64,000 bases of DNA from positions 124,001-188,000 of the forward strand of contig JAJGOT010000205.1 in assembly GCA_022457155.1 (NCBI GenBank). Direction: 5' to 3'. The DNA comes from Cladopsammia gracilis (lineage: Eukaryota > Cnidaria > Anthozoa > Scleractinia > Dendrophylliidae). Numbering within the stretch: position 1 is the first letter of the stretch; every line of letters starts with the position of its first letter. Under the pieces are notes generated by a model. It saw only the letters and a program-made list of their open reading frames with translations, was not told the origin of the DNA and did not search any database. Shown in pieces: positions 31,301 through 46,300 of this stretch. The position numbers were made by a program, and so were the translations under genes.

Positions 31301-34300
31301 GCTGAGAATGATATTGCAGTAATGGAAGCACAGTGTGGCTGCATTTTCATGATCATTTCCACTTTTCCCAGATCAAATAACCTGATAGTGCCATCACTGT
31401 AGCCAGCTACGCAGTGTGAAGGTTGAATGGCAGTCTCGGCAGGTGGAGGCTGTGGGTGGACAGTGGCTACTGTCTGTCCTTCATTTGTGATTGACTTGGT
31501 GGGAGTGGCTGCAGGCACTAGACAGAAGGAGACACAATTGCAGGTCTGAAAAAAAAAATTAAAATTGAGAGGTTAATTCAAAAAAATTAAAACTGGGAGG
31601 TTAACTTCAGTTTACAATTGACATACTATGTTGCAACAACCCAAAAGTTGTCTTTAAAAGCATCAGCTAAAGGATTTAAAAACATTTTTACAAATCTTGT
31701 TTAAGACTAACCTATTAGGCAGTCTTGATTAGGATAGACAGCCAACTTATACAAAATGACACTGGATGATAAAAATATTTATCATTTAACAGGAGCTTTA
31801 ATATCCCAACATGAGACCTTGGGCCATAAATGCATGGACATGCAACACTGTACTGTGATACAACAACCAGAATGATGAAATAAGATCAGGGTTTGACACA
31901 AGCTGCAATTATTTTAATGCTAGCAATATTACATGTAATGTTGCACTACAAGTTCAGCACTTGTTGCATGTACGACATTAATATACTTATATAGTTAGAA
32001 TGACTTAGCAGTTGCTGGAAAAGTTTAATGTTGATTACCAATAAACTGTAAGGCGTTACCTGTTCAAGGACTTGAAATTGTAGATGCTCTAAGCTGTCTT
32101 TACTCCAAAGATGTAAAACACCATCAGCACTACATGTAGCGAAATACTGATCATCAGGACCACTGAAAACCAGGTCGTTAATCTACAAACAGGACAAAAG
32201 GGACAAGTTAACTGTGTAAACAAGAGGCTGTACACAGCTTGAACTCGTGGCGCCTTTAACTCGTTGCAGAATTGATTCCCGAGTGTTTTGAGCACTTTGA
32301 GTGCTTTTACGGAGAAACATAAGCTTAAAATTATGAGCCAACCCGTGAAAAAGAAATGCTAACGCGTAACGCCTAACGCAATATTGCCGTAAGCTTACGT
32401 TTTCACACTGACACAGTTCAGTATTTTTTAAAAACAGTTAAACGTAAGGATTTTTGACCAATGGAAAAAAAAAAACAGTACGTCACTTTCATAATGTCCA
32501 GTCCAAAGAAAGAAAAATCAAAGTGCCCTCTGGGCTATCTCCTGTAAGTTTTTCCCATCATGCAATGCTGTCATATTATGTCCGAATATTGTTTTTGATG
32601 TTGCAATTGGACATTTAGGTTAGAGTGCATGGTTTCTTGAGTTCAATTTCTCTTTTGACAATTTTGTTTGCATGTAATTGGTAATGGTTATGCAGTCCTC
32701 TTGTCTTGTGTCTGGAGCAAATTTCAGTACTTTCAACTCGTCTGGGTTTTCACCTGTTTTATTATCAAGAGCCTCATACAAACATTGTGTTACTATTGCC
32801 TTCCCTAAACCCGCCCACTACTTAAAAAGTGTCAATTGCTTCTCGTCGTTTTTAACAGAGAGTAACATGGTAAAAAAAACTCCATTTGTTCTCTGTTCAA
32901 AGAATGAGCAAGTTCTTTATAACTGTTATCATCCATACGATTAATTACCAGCTTTTCATTATCATTTGCTGTAGAAAAAATTCCAGCATTACTTGAAAGA
33001 TTGTTTCCTTGGTGATTGTTATCTAAACATGGGTTAAAACAACCAAACAGTTCACTGTATTGCCGTGTTTCTTCACTTATTTTCCACCTAGCTCGGTTTT
33101 CTTTGTTCTTTTCAGGGGAATATATCACATAACCCCGTTCATTACAGTGTCTGAAAAGCTGGGTGCGGCTTTGATGGTAACAGGGGAGAGGCGGGGCTGA
33201 AAACAATAGCTGATAACAATAGCAAAACAAAGGATTATATATTCCCCTCAACATATTCCCCTCAACATATTCCTCTCGACATATTCCCCTCGCCTTAGTC
33301 CCCTCGACTTATTCCCCTCATAATAGAATAACACAAACGGGAAGACAAAATAGGGCGTAACAAGGAAAACGCTCTAGCTAGCATCGGTCAATATTTTTTG
33401 TTTACAGAAAAAGACAACTTCATCAATCATATTCCTACGTAATTAACTTGCCGGTCGCGACCAAAAAGCGGAATGTTAATAACATTATTCGATGGTATCG
33501 TACCTCGATTCAGGTTTCGGGTCTTCAATAATGTATGACGCCTCGTTTTACGCTTGAACCTGAATATGTTTCTGCCGTTTTCCCTTGGAAAACGCACCGC
33601 AACCACTCCATTGATCTTCGAAAGATAAAGGCGGCAGTTGCGCCATGGCGAGACCACGAGTACTGTTCATACATTTTCTTCTCTCTCTCTCCTTCTACTC
33701 ATAACGAAGCAACGTGCTCAATGCAAATTCGACAAAAGCAAAGCATGTTTACCGTCTCGCTTCGTAATGTGCCGTGATTCCAAAGCGGCCTTGCGGAATC
33801 ATGCTTTTTTGCATTTGAATTGAACGGAATGTTACTCTCCGAAAAATTGATAGTTTCTTTGTTTTAGAAAACCTCACAAGGTGGAAAATAAGCATGTTAT
33901 TGACCAGTCCCTCGGGGATATGTGATATATTCCCCCACATATTCCCTCGCACCTGGTCAATAACCCTACTCATCGTTATGTTGAGCAGACGGAGCTACAG
34001 TATCTAACTGATCACGTTCCTTATTTTCAGGATCTCCCATGGCTTTTTCTTAAGAGTTCTCCTTTCTTTCCTTTCGAATATAACATGTTTTACTTGCTGA
34101 AATCTTATTTCTACATGGGATAAGCATCAAGAGCTCTCTGCAATTAATCTTCAACATCCTTTTTATTAAACATAACTAAATGAATGATTTAGCTTTTATT
34201 CTGCGAAAAAGTTTCATTCCTCCTTTCAAGTAAAATTCTTTACAACTTTGTTCTCTGTTTTCATTATTGGGATCATCATCAATCTTATCGTCAAAATCTG

Positions 34301-37300
34301 TTTCAGGTGGAAATCTAGTTCTTGTAAACTTACTCAGTATTCATCCCCTCATCTTAACTTTTGTTTGAATCAGTGTCACTATTAACAAACAGTTATACCA
34401 AGAACAAAAATGAACTAAACATAGTTGCTAGAGCTGTCGTGGTCGTCTTTGACATTTTCATTCTTGGATCTTAGACATTTATACATCTCAGAGTGACGAA
34501 GAAACACTCTTTCACAAGCCTTGTACGTCGCAGACTTAAACACGTGCATCACGAACAAAGAAATTTACTGATCTTAAGGTTACAGTGTACCTTCGGGGGT
34601 GTCTCCAGTATAACAGCTCTAGCGTCTTAAGATTACACTTAATATACCTAAACCCAGATATCAAATTAAAGCTTATAGAGCTGGCTATCTAAATATGGAA
34701 ACCATTTGGTAATAAAATGAATTGTCGAATTTTTTACGACGTCTAAATTCGAACGTCCGAATCAGCTTTAAAACGCTATAACTCAAAGCGATTATTATAT
34801 TTTGCTAATTTGATTTGTTCTCGGGTTTCCGGACACGAAGCGCTAAAAAAACGTGTCGGCGATTTCCCATATTCAATTGCAGTGAAAAGTTACAGAATAT
34901 TTTCGAAAAAGGGAGAAAAAAAAATTGGAATGATCGCACGGAAATGGCTCTTGACGAAAAAGTTTTCGGAATTAAAAAATTCGCCGACACGTTTTTGTTG
35001 ATTATATGTTAGCCTAGCTTCTGTCCAAATTTGAGGAAAATCGAACAAATTCCCTTTGAGTTGTAGCTCTTTAAAGTGTCCCCAACAAGCGAAAAATTAA
35101 CTTTGAGAAAACGGCGCTTAAAAAAACATATCGCTTAATAAACAAACTCCGCCCACAAAAGTCATACCGTCATTTCTCCGTCAATTTTCACTATTTTTCA
35201 ATAATTTTTTTTTGGATGAAAGTTCATCCTGTAAACTTTATTTTAACGCCAAAAAAAATTTTTCAATAAATTTTCGATCTGAAGGTACACTGTAACCTTA
35301 ACATTTTCATAGCGATAACATAAACTTATTCACGACTCTGAGCCAAAGAAACCCTCATATCTGCCTAATGTAATCTAACGGGACAAATATCTTGCAGGTA
35401 TACTCGGGAAAGCTATTCTAAAGGCTACTTAATACATTTTGCGACTAGTGGGAGTCGTGTTTGGCCTTTATACTTCTTTGTGATTATTTTTTACAGAGAC
35501 TATACCGTAAAATGCTGCTTATAAGCCCTGGGCTTATGTAACTTCGTAAGGGTTTTTTGGCTGGCAAGCAAAAATATTGCCATATATAAAGAAGCGTTCT
35601 TTGAGTTAATTTCATTTTGGCGTAAACTTTTGTAAAGAATTTCTGTTAAGGAATTAAGAAAGGAATAAGGAATTAATGGGTATAACCGGAGTAATGTTTT
35701 GTTACCGATGGGCCTATAACCGGGTGGACTTTTTTTTTATTTATTCCATTACTCCATTTACTCCATTACTATGGAATTACTCCATTATTATGGAACGCAT
35801 GGAGCACGACATTACTTCACGAGAATTACACGCTTGTTGTACAAAAGATACGTAGTGTAGTCTCGTGTATGTCTCAATGAATTCAAGATACATTGGTACA
35901 ACTCTACAAGTGAAGCTGTTCTTCGCGTACAGAGGATATACTATTGGATGCAGTGATCGCAATGCCATGATAAGACAACGGAAGTTCTGTCTAGCTCCAG
36001 GTCACTACTCAACAAAAGAATAAACTAAAGAGCTAAAACTACCTGCAAGAAGTCGTGATTCCAATATTGGAACATGACAGGAGCTTATTACTCCTGAAAA
36101 TGATTGCATTTTCATTCTTGGATCTTTAATAGACACTTATACATGATCAAGAAACACTTTCTGACAAGTCTTGCACGCCGCAGGCTGTGGACACTTATCA
36201 CGGCCTATTTACTGATCCTAATATTTCCACAGCGGTAGCATAATCTTCAGCCGATTGCCATTTATTTTGCAACACGAGTCTGAGCCAAAGAAACCCTAAT
36301 ATATGCCAGGACAGTGTAGAGAATACATAAAGAAATAAAATAATTATAGTTATGGCTATGGCATGAAATCCTCCGGGATCGATCCTGTCATTAGAGAAAT
36401 TATCCAAAGATCAATGGGTCAATATTATCGAGCAAAGTGGATAGATAACTGCGATTTGTAGCATCCTAACAGTGATCTATAGCAAGGGACAAATACCTCG
36501 TAAACCTACTTGGGAAAGCTATTTTAAAGGCTTTTAAATACTTCTTGCGACTAGTGGGAATCGTGTTTGGCCTGCCTGTTTTTAAGAGCTTATGACGCGT
36601 AAATAAGCCATTTCACAGCTATAGATTCGAATACCAGATATATTAAAACCATCGATAGGAAAAATCTAAGGACTATCCGTACCACAATTATCTCTTTAAG
36701 CAGAGACTAAATTGGGCACGAATCTTTCTGACCAAAATGAAACAAAATGAGGCCTAAAAAAGTAAAAACAAAAATGAACTAAAACCCCGAACCTCACTGA
36801 AACCTAACTGTTTGACATTGGTTTGTTTGACCTGGAAAATCAACCTGATGACAGTATCGCAAAACTCTGCTTAATCATTTCTAATGATATGGCTAAAAAA
36901 AACCAGGTTTGTTTAGTAAGATTGATTCTTTCTGTACAAACTTCAATATTGAGAAGACTGCGATAAACTTAAGCATCCCATCTTTTTTCTTGTCAAAGGC
37001 AAAACAGAATATTTTTACACGTCTAAAAAATCACCAACTCAATCTACAGTAATGCAAATAAAAAACTTAAATTTTATTCGATCTTTAAAAGTGAAACGAA
37101 ATACTCCGATTTAATTAACCATATCCTGAACATAGAAAAATTACTTCTAAATTCAGGATAGGAAATCACACCTTAAGAATTGAAAATGGTCGAATTACAA
37201 TCCCTAAAACTCCCACTGTACACTTAATTCAGTTAAAGATGAAAAGCAGTTTTTTTATTTCACTGTATGCACCGTATGTTATATGATGAGCTACGAAATA

Positions 37301-40300
37301 CCTTTTTTGACAAAATTATTAAACAAAATAGATTTGGATTATCATGAGGTTTATTTTTTTTTTGATACTGATCAACATATTAGCAGGCTAACTGCTGCTT
37401 TTGTCACTCAAGCGATGAAAACAAGAACAAAAAATAGTCAATAGTACTTGTGATTGTTTTACAATTAATAAATGAATTTAATTTAATTAATGAATTAATT
37501 TTTATTCTAGATTTCTTTATTGTAGTTTAAGTAATTTTAATTTCCCTACTTATTGTAATTGGTTCGGTAATACCATGTATTTAGAAATGGGAATACTGAA
37601 ATAAAGTTGTTGCCAGTGTTGTTGTATCGTTTGACATTTTGAGCCTATTTGACGAGGGCCTAACATAGGGTTGGCGGGATGCGGGATAAGCCTTTTTTCG
37701 CTGCCGGGATGCGGGATGAAAGAAAATTTGAAGGAAAAACATAAAATATAAGCTAAAACTGAAGTAAATAAATGCCGAAATTAGTGTTGTTATCTCAAAT
37801 GAGTTGGTATTTTCATACATGCATACAGAGAACAGCCTGATCCCCTTAACTGCAGATATTTATATTTAAATCATATTATTGTTATAGCATTTCAGATTGG
37901 TGAAAATCCTGCCCTCTGTAAATGGACTGCTCAATAAAAACGTCATGGTCCACGTGCTGTTCTCCGATAAAGGAAACTTTTATTTGGCTCCTCGACACTT
38001 ACTCAAAAGCGGATAAATTTACCAAACTAAAATGACTGCTGCTGTTTACTGTAAACAAACACCGAGGTTGTAGTGCATTAGGCCGCGGAAATAGCGTCTC
38101 GTCCGGAAAAAACTGCATGCAAAAAAAAAAAAATTTGGAAGCGGGATCGGGATGACATGTTCGAAGCAAGCGGGATGGCGGGATGAAAGAAAAAATTGTG
38201 GCGGGAAGCGGGATTGGGAAACCCTATTTTAGACCCTCATTTGACAAGCGTAGGTTTGAGCCTTAAAAATCAACAAAAATTGAACAAAAATCAAAGGCCA
38301 ACCGGCAAAATACATTTAATCCTGGCACCGTGCACTGTACGATGACCCACTAAAAATAAAATAATGTCGCTTAAAACAGTCCCCTTGATAAAATAAAATT
38401 CTTTTATTCACATCTTACAAAAGCGTTCGTGAAATTGTTTCTGATCGCTTTTACAAGCACACTTATTGAAAAGTTCTATATTTGTTTGTCAACCTACAAG
38501 GAAATTTAAAGCACTAGTTCGTTAAAACCTATTGTTGTTTAATTTAGTCAGCTTCTATAACTTGCAAATGCGGGGTAAATTAACCGAGGACATTTTTAAC
38601 TAAAGGGACACTGTCCCGACAGATTATATTGTGTTTTCATGATTATGGCCAGGAGCTTGCTTTAGCTTGCTTTATCATCCGAAAATAGGAAGAAAAAAAT
38701 AGCCAAAAGTGATAAACGCAGAAAAATATGAATTAAAAAGACAAAATAACGACAAGATTCCACCAGAATCGAAACTTTGAATATTTCTTGACCGCATGTC
38801 ATGTAATCAAAATTGCTTAACCGTAATCAACTTCCATTCTTCTAATCCCGCACATTTCCTCCAAACTACTGCTTCTGTTTTTCTCCTTGAGAATCTTTTA
38901 ATCCAATTTAGTTGTATATTTGGTGACATTTGGCGATATAACATGGAAATTAACAAACACATTACTTCAACAAAACTTCATTGTAAACGTACAGCATACA
39001 ACCATTCTCAGTGAGCAATGTCAGCTTACCTCAAACTCTCTTTTCCCTTTCTTAAAACGCAGTGCTATAACATGATAATACCAAATGTCTTGAAGCAAAA
39101 AGTTTGACAAACCAGACTGGGCAAACATTAAAATGCATCGTAAAGGATATTAGCCAAGCGCGCTTCTAGCGTGCCAAATATCTGACCACAGTCTACATTA
39201 GGTGAGAAGATTGCATTACGTTACACTTTTTGACGCTCGATACAATGAAATATATGCTGCAACATGTTCCCAAAACAACATAGAATTCATAATCGCACGC
39301 CTTAAAAATCATCGCTATGAAATAGAGATATCAAACAGTAGGAATGTTACCTAACTGAAAAAATATATTCCGAGGCATTTTTCGAAATAGGCAAACAGCG
39401 TGGCAGATTTTATATGAAATTTTAACACGCATATTTCTTCACTGTGAAGGTCAAGTCAATAAACCACTGTATTAAAAAAATATGCAACTCGACTCTTGTT
39501 TTCTTATTGATCATATCTAACACAAATCTGCTAACAAATATGCACTAGGAATGTCCCCACAAATTCACTAAAAAGTCTATTAATAGTATCTAACGCATTT
39601 TTTGCTAACAAAAATGCATAAAGAATGCATGTTAGCCCACATAAACTCCTGTAAGTTAAACATTAACTTACAGGAGATAAAAAAGGAAAAAAGGAAGGAC
39701 TGGAGCGAGACTCGAACTCAGGCCTTCCAGTGCTAAGCCACAACCACAATCCACTACGCTATCGAGGAACACATGCTCAATAGAGATAAAATTCTATTAT
39801 TTTAAGGTAGATACGCATCAAAATGCGTGTTTTGATTGCAAAATCCTTTTAGATCGATTTTAATGTTGCACTAAAAACTCCAAATACGAAACATCTGTAA
39901 GCTTATTGCTGTCTATATTCGTTTACATCAAATTTTTGGGCTTCTGCTTCTTCAGGAAGCTGGAAGCCCTATGTCATGGTGTTTGTAATGTAATGTAATG
40001 TAATGTAAGTCCTATCGTGTCCAGTACTTCTCTTATTATCCTTTCCAGTACCAGTCACTTCTGTAAACCTCGCTTTGGCGTCTGAAAACACATCGATTTG
40101 ACAGTCTCCAATGGTCTGATCAAGACTCTCGATAATTTTTATTGACTTCTCGAGTATTTGCCGATCATATATCGGCAGTGAACGTTATGACAGCATTGCC
40201 CATGTGCTTTGGTTTCTCGCAATGGGATTTGATAGGTAAGTTAGTACGATGTTTTTGCACTATTTTGCTTCTGTAACCAACAATATTCTTTATAAAATCT

Positions 40301-43300
40301 ACCAAGCTTTTGCGTTTGGAAGTTTTCCAAGGTATTTTGATAGCAATTTGTCCAGCTTTCATTACAGAAAACCCACTGACATGAATTGTTTGTTTCGGCC
40401 ATCATTTGTAGTTCATGTTGCATCATCAAATTCCCTTTGGCTTAAGAAGACTCCAAGTGGGCTTTGTTTCTCTACACGAATCTTTGGCGATATTCAATTA
40501 GTGCTTCGGCACTCTATTCGGGATACAAAACTAGTGCTTTGGCACTCAAAACCTATCCTTCGGGATACAATGGTCAAAATACATAGTTGAATGGAAGCTA
40601 TAGTAATGAATAATTATCTATATAAGTTGCAGCCTCCTGAAACCTTCCACATTTGTTGCCATTGGTCGGTAATTTGTTCGGTAATTTGCTTTGACCCATT
40701 TCCTCTACAGTCCAAATATATATTACGGCAGAAGCCCATGCAGTCCTCGACTGCCTTTTGTTCTTGTTACGAAACGTATTTGTAACAAAGAATTTACTCA
40801 CTAAGTTTACAGCTGATGGAAGGAGCAAGTGAGTGAGTGAGTAAGTGAATTTTCTTTTGCCACCGTTACCGATAACCCATTCATTACGCTTTCACATATA
40901 CATGGGTTTGAAGTAAGACTACACTACATTCACTACATTCAGTAGCTGACACTTACGCTCGATTGCTAAGCAAATAGCAAGTTATGCAAAACACAAAACT
41001 TGCCAGAGCAAACATCCCACAGGAATAAGCGGTGAACACAAATGCCACTAATATGCCACTAACCTAAACCTGTATAGACCGTTTTCCAGAACTAATTATG
41101 GCCTAGCAAGGTTTAGCGTAGTGGCATCACAGATCTGGGAAGCAATACCGATGAAAATTAAGTGTCTCCCTTTTAATAGTTTTAAAAAAGAATACGAACT
41201 CTTTCTATTTAACAGTCAGGCATGTCAAAGAACTCTAATTCATTATTTAGTTCTATTTATTTGATTATTCAATTTAAATAGTTATTATAACAACTAGTTA
41301 CTAAAAGTACTGTATAATCTCCACCCACTTGCAACTGCTCTGTGGTAGTAGCCAACTCGAAAGCTTGGCTCCCTTGGCTACTACACACTCTTCTTTTGTT
41401 ATGTTTAATTCAATGTATAGTTAGCTCTGTTCTTACTTGTTTTTATTTCCTTAATGTTGGTATATTGTAATTGAATAAGTGTGAATAAAATGAACTTGAA
41501 CCTATCCATCCATGAACGCCTTGCATTGTCTTGAAAAGGTGCAATTGTATGCTGTAGTTCTTTATTTTGCTTCTCAAATCAACGCACGGAGAGATTTTGC
41601 AATATATATTTCATGGCTGAAAGCCATATAGTCGTCAACATAAACTTAAGCGTGCATAAATTTGCATGCGCTAATGTGACATGAAAAAAAGAAGAAATCT
41701 CAGAGCCGGATTTACAACTCATGTGCTCTGCCACAAGTAAAAAGTGTGACGAGGGGTACATAAATGCAGTTAAATGAATATTTAACCAAGTTAACAACAA
41801 CAGGCTTGCAGTCCCCTTTTGGTCAGCAGCTGTTCGTCTGAGTGGTCAGCGGTCCAGTTCACTAGTTTAGGCTCAGATCACATGTCACTGATACATTGTA
41901 GTTTGGTGCTTTAGCCCTCAAGGCAGTAGCCTACCTAGGAACTGGCTGGCCACAGTGGAAGCCTCTGGTGGATGTCCCAGGCACCCACCATCCACATAGC
42001 AAGGCAGTTGGTTAGTCTTGGATTTTTATGGTATATGTTTTTATTACTTTAACATCACTATTTTAGAGCAGTATTTAATTGAGTGTCCTAAAACCAAAAT
42101 CAAAGTGTTCACTCTCGCCCAAAAAAAAAAAACAGACATAGACAATCCAATGAACCAATAATTTATTATAACTGGAAGCAAATGGAAGTAGCCAGTGCCA
42201 AGTGTACAGTGTAGGAAAACATGTGTGAGTAAGTCACAATTGATTTTGGTTTTACTTCTGATTGGTTGAGAAAGTGAAAGATTTTTTTTAGCAAAGCACA
42301 GCAATGCAAAACCAAAGCAATTGCAAAATTACTTTTGACCCCCAATTGACAACTGCTCTAAGCCTCACCTGCTGAGCATGTCCACTGACAAGCCTTATGC
42401 TGGTTCTTTCATTCCAGTTGACATACCACAATGTTCCTGATGAAGTCCCAATGATACCCTAGAAAAATATCAAGTTGTCATGGTATCCCTATTTTTTAAT
42501 TATTGAAAATAAAGATTGATTTGGAAACACTGCAATGTTAACTATCACTCACAGTTTCCAGTGCTTCATCAAATGAAGCTGAAACAACAGCTCCATCCAG
42601 AGTCATTTCATCTTCCATTACAAGGCCATTACTGGACAACCTAAGAGACAGCATTAATATGATAATGGACCTTTAATTGCTACATTACAAGGCCATTACT
42701 GGACAACCTAAGAGATGACATTAATATGATAATGTCCCTTTAATTGCTACATTACAAGGCCATTACTGGACAACCTAACAGATGACATTAATATGATAAC
42801 TGTCATTTAATTGCTACATTACAAGGCCATTACTGGACAACCTAAGAGATGACATTAATATGATAATGGCCCTTTAATTGCTGCATTACAAGTCACTGGT
42901 ACTATTTGTACCATTATTTGGAAGAGGCCATGTTGCCAGCAAGTTTTTTAGCCAGAAATTGACAACTGGGTGTCCTGAAAACATGTCTCTTAAGCAAACT
43001 TTTGACAAATTTCTTTTAAAAAGTGGGAAACTATAGGATGCCCAGATGCCCTTCTGGCTAAAACCATGTCACCTACCCTTGAAAACCAAACTTTAGCTGA
43101 ATAGTTTGATGTGTTAACCAAATGAACCATCCACCTCTTTTGTATAGACAAGCTGTAATATTATTGACATTATTACTTATGTGCGTAGCAGCATGAGGTA
43201 AGGTTTGCCGTCCGTTTTTCTTTGTGTCAAGATTGTTGTATAACGTCCGGTTACTTGGCTTCCTTGTGGTATAGCCAGTCATTTATAAAACATTCAATCA

Positions 43301-46300
43301 TAGTAACTTGGTTTGCAGGAACGATGGCTGAATGAAAGGAGTAACTCTTCTCCATGCCAGACAGCTTATCTTGTTTGTTTTCAATGTACAGCTTCTTTTT
43401 AAAATATCAGATGAATGTTTGTTACGCATGCACATAACATTCGTTTTGCAATATATTGGGCAAACTGCTGTGGAAGTCTTCCTGTGAATGTAAACATTGT
43501 TTCTATTTATAGCATAGAACACAAGACCAATCATTTAGATTTTTAGAATGTTTTGTAGAAGTTGTAAGCTCATGGTGAAAAATGACGATTAATATTACAT
43601 TTACCTGGTACAGTCTTTGTGCTAGAAGGGCGTCCTCAGGAATTTCTGTTGTATTTTTACTAATAACTTACCATCAAAAATTGTTACGTATGTGCATGAG
43701 TATAGGCTAAGTGGAGCCTCTTGTTTTGTTTATTTTAGGTACCAAAAGTTGACTTAAATTCCAAGCTGATATGAAAATAGGTTCACATCCACACTTTATT
43801 ACTACTCTCATTACAAAAGGGAACTGTTTCAAAATTACCTGGTACTTTCTCCAGGAAGTCTCATTTCACTTACTCCCACCACAGACCACAGACGGAGATT
43901 TCCTGAACTGCTACCAACCACAAGAGCACCTCCATGACCCATTATCATGTCTGTAAATTACAACAACAACAACCCGTTTAACTAGTAGTTTCCATTGGAA
44001 AGTGAAGTGCTGCAAGTAAAGCTTATGCAGAAGAAGAGTTGTTTTGGGCTGTCTCCTTAAGGTTACAGTGTACCTTCAGATCGAAAATTTATTGAAAATT
44101 TTTTTTTGGCGTTAAAATAAAGTTTACAGGATGAACTTTCATCCAGAATAAAAAATTATCGAAAAATAGTGAAAATTGACGGAGAAATGACGATATAACT
44201 TTTGTGGGCGGAGTTTGTTTATTAAGCGATATGTTTTTTTAAGCACCGTTTTCTCAAAGTTAATTTTTCGCTTGTTGGGGACACTTTAAAGAGCTACAAC
44301 TCAAAGGGAATTTGTTCGATTTTCCTCAAATTTGGACAGAAGCTAGGCTAACATATAATCAACAAAAATGTGTCGGCGAATTTTTTAATTCCGAAAACTT
44401 TTTCGTCAAGAGCCATTTCCGTGCGATCATTCCAATTTTTTTTCTACCCTTTTCGAAAATATTCTGTAACTTTCCACTGCAATTGAATATGGGAAATCGC
44501 CGACACGTTTTTTTAGCGCTTCGTGTCCGGAAACCCGAGAACAAATCAAATTAGCAAAATATAATAATCGCTTTGAGTTATAGCGTTTTAAAGCTGATTC
44601 GGACGTTCGAATTTAGACGTCGTAAAAAATTCGACAATTCATTTTATTAGCAAATGGTTTCCATATTTAGATAGCCAGCTCTATAAGCTTTAATTTGATA
44701 TCTGGGTTTAGGTATATTAAATGTAATCTTAAGACGCTAGAGCTGTTATACTGGAGACACCCCCGAAGGTACACTGTAACCTTAATTCCATGTACTTTAG
44801 ATAGTGAACAGATGAGCTACTTGGTCTATTTTGCCATTGGATTAACTTGGCTAATATATATGCCATTCGAACGGCAAAACGCACGGCTACTAAACAGATG
44901 AAAAATGGGGTGTCCGAGCCATTTAAAATGTTTTTTTTTTTGTTGTATTTTATTTACAGAAGAAAAATTATATCACGTTCGTGCAAGTGCCGGTCCAGGG
45001 TCCACACACTGTACAGCACTTCCAAAGATTCTCTGTTATCCTAGTTTCGCTTGCCAAGTTACGGCTGGTAAACGGCAAGCGAACGGCTTGAACAGTTCGA
45101 ATGGATAGCAGTTAGTATCATTTTCGTGTGAGAGGTCACCTTAATACATGTACACAGGCTGGTCTATTATCGGTAACTGTGGAGCTCATAAATGCAACGT
45201 TTATGGCGACTTGCGGGCGATATGAATGTTTATGAGCAAGAATTGGAAAAGTTTGACAGAGCAAAAAAAGCATTCTATAAATTTAGAGGATAGTAAAGTA
45301 CCCTCACAATACCGCAAAAAATAAGGAAAATAAGGAGCAACTCACCCCCACGGAAGCTTCCTGGAATAGCGCCGCACCCCTCAAGCATGGTCCTTACCCA
45401 CGAACCTCCTTGCAGTCCGTCCGTGGGTAAGGACCATGCTTGAGGGGTGCGGTGCTATTCCAGGAAGCTTCCGTGGGGGTGAATTGCTCCTTATTCTTTG
45501 CGGTACTGTGGAGGGTACTTTACTATCTACTCCCGATTTGAATAACCTAAAAGCATTGATTTAAACGGTTAATCCAACCACTCAGAGTCTTCCTGAGAGA
45601 ACTGGGTCAGGGGATCACCAATTGAATAAATCTATACACCCTTGTATATACATGACGATGGCGCACCTCACCTTTATAAAACAGAATCGCTGCTTTCGGA
45701 ATTGGTTAAACAGTTATAAGATGGACATTCCGGCCGGATTTCACGAGAAGGATCTGCTTGTGTTTCACCACATGAGCTTCTAAGAGTTATTAGAGACGAA
45801 TCTAATAATCTAGGTCCGTTGAAGTTTAGCTATACAGTGTTATTTTTCCCAGGGCACACCCGATTTTCAGCACATCTTTTTTTGCCGTATTGGCGTAATT
45901 TTTCCCAGGGCACGCCCGATTTTCGGCACACCTTTTTGGAGTCCCCAAAATAGCGGATTTCTTTTTTTTGTTCCATATATTTTTCTTGGCTTTTTCCACT
46001 GGCACTCTAGCAAGAATGGGCGGGCCCTGGCTTTCTCCCGCTAGCTTTTGCAAAATGGATGGCTGGCTCGCTGGCACGTTGTTGCTGGATGGCTGGCAGG
46101 CTGGCAGGCTGGCTCGCTGGCGCTGGCTGGCAGGCTCCCTGGCTGGCAGGCTCCCTGGCTGGCTGGCTCGCTGGCTCTCTGGTTTTCTGGCTGGCTTGCT
46201 GGCTCGCTGGTTCGCTGGCTCTAGCCCTACTAGAGTGCAATTTTTCCCAGAGCAAACCCTTTTTTTGCCCAAATGTGTGCCCAAAGTGGAGGCGTGCCCA

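Larger units (their letters stand above)
32183..42368. other. 10.2-kb WDR90 intron filled with repeats
   Basis: No host exon was found. Besides the listed elements it holds a 14-bp minisatellite of ATATTCCCCTC type at about 33235-33325. A duplicated block pairs 34453-34560 and 35333-35470 with 36106-36190 and 36270-36575; the TTAA element interrupts the first copy. A possible 560-bp repeat at about 37665-38226 has ends TAGGGTT/AAACCCTA and internal GCGGGATG motifs, and a (TAATG)n tract lies near 39985-40007. Confidence 0.5.

Noticed and set aside
34805..35012. Small frames inside the TTAA elements
   Set aside because: They occur in both copies only because the elements are copies; they are short, overlapping on both strands and lack any domain.
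39693..39770. Functional tRNA gene
   Set aside because: A- and B-box-like motifs are present, but the ends do not form an acceptor stem.
40165..40828. Open frames near 40.2-40.8 kb as a host gene
   Set aside because: No recognisable domain, overlapping frames on both strands and no fit to the WDR90 exon phases; treated as intronic sequence.
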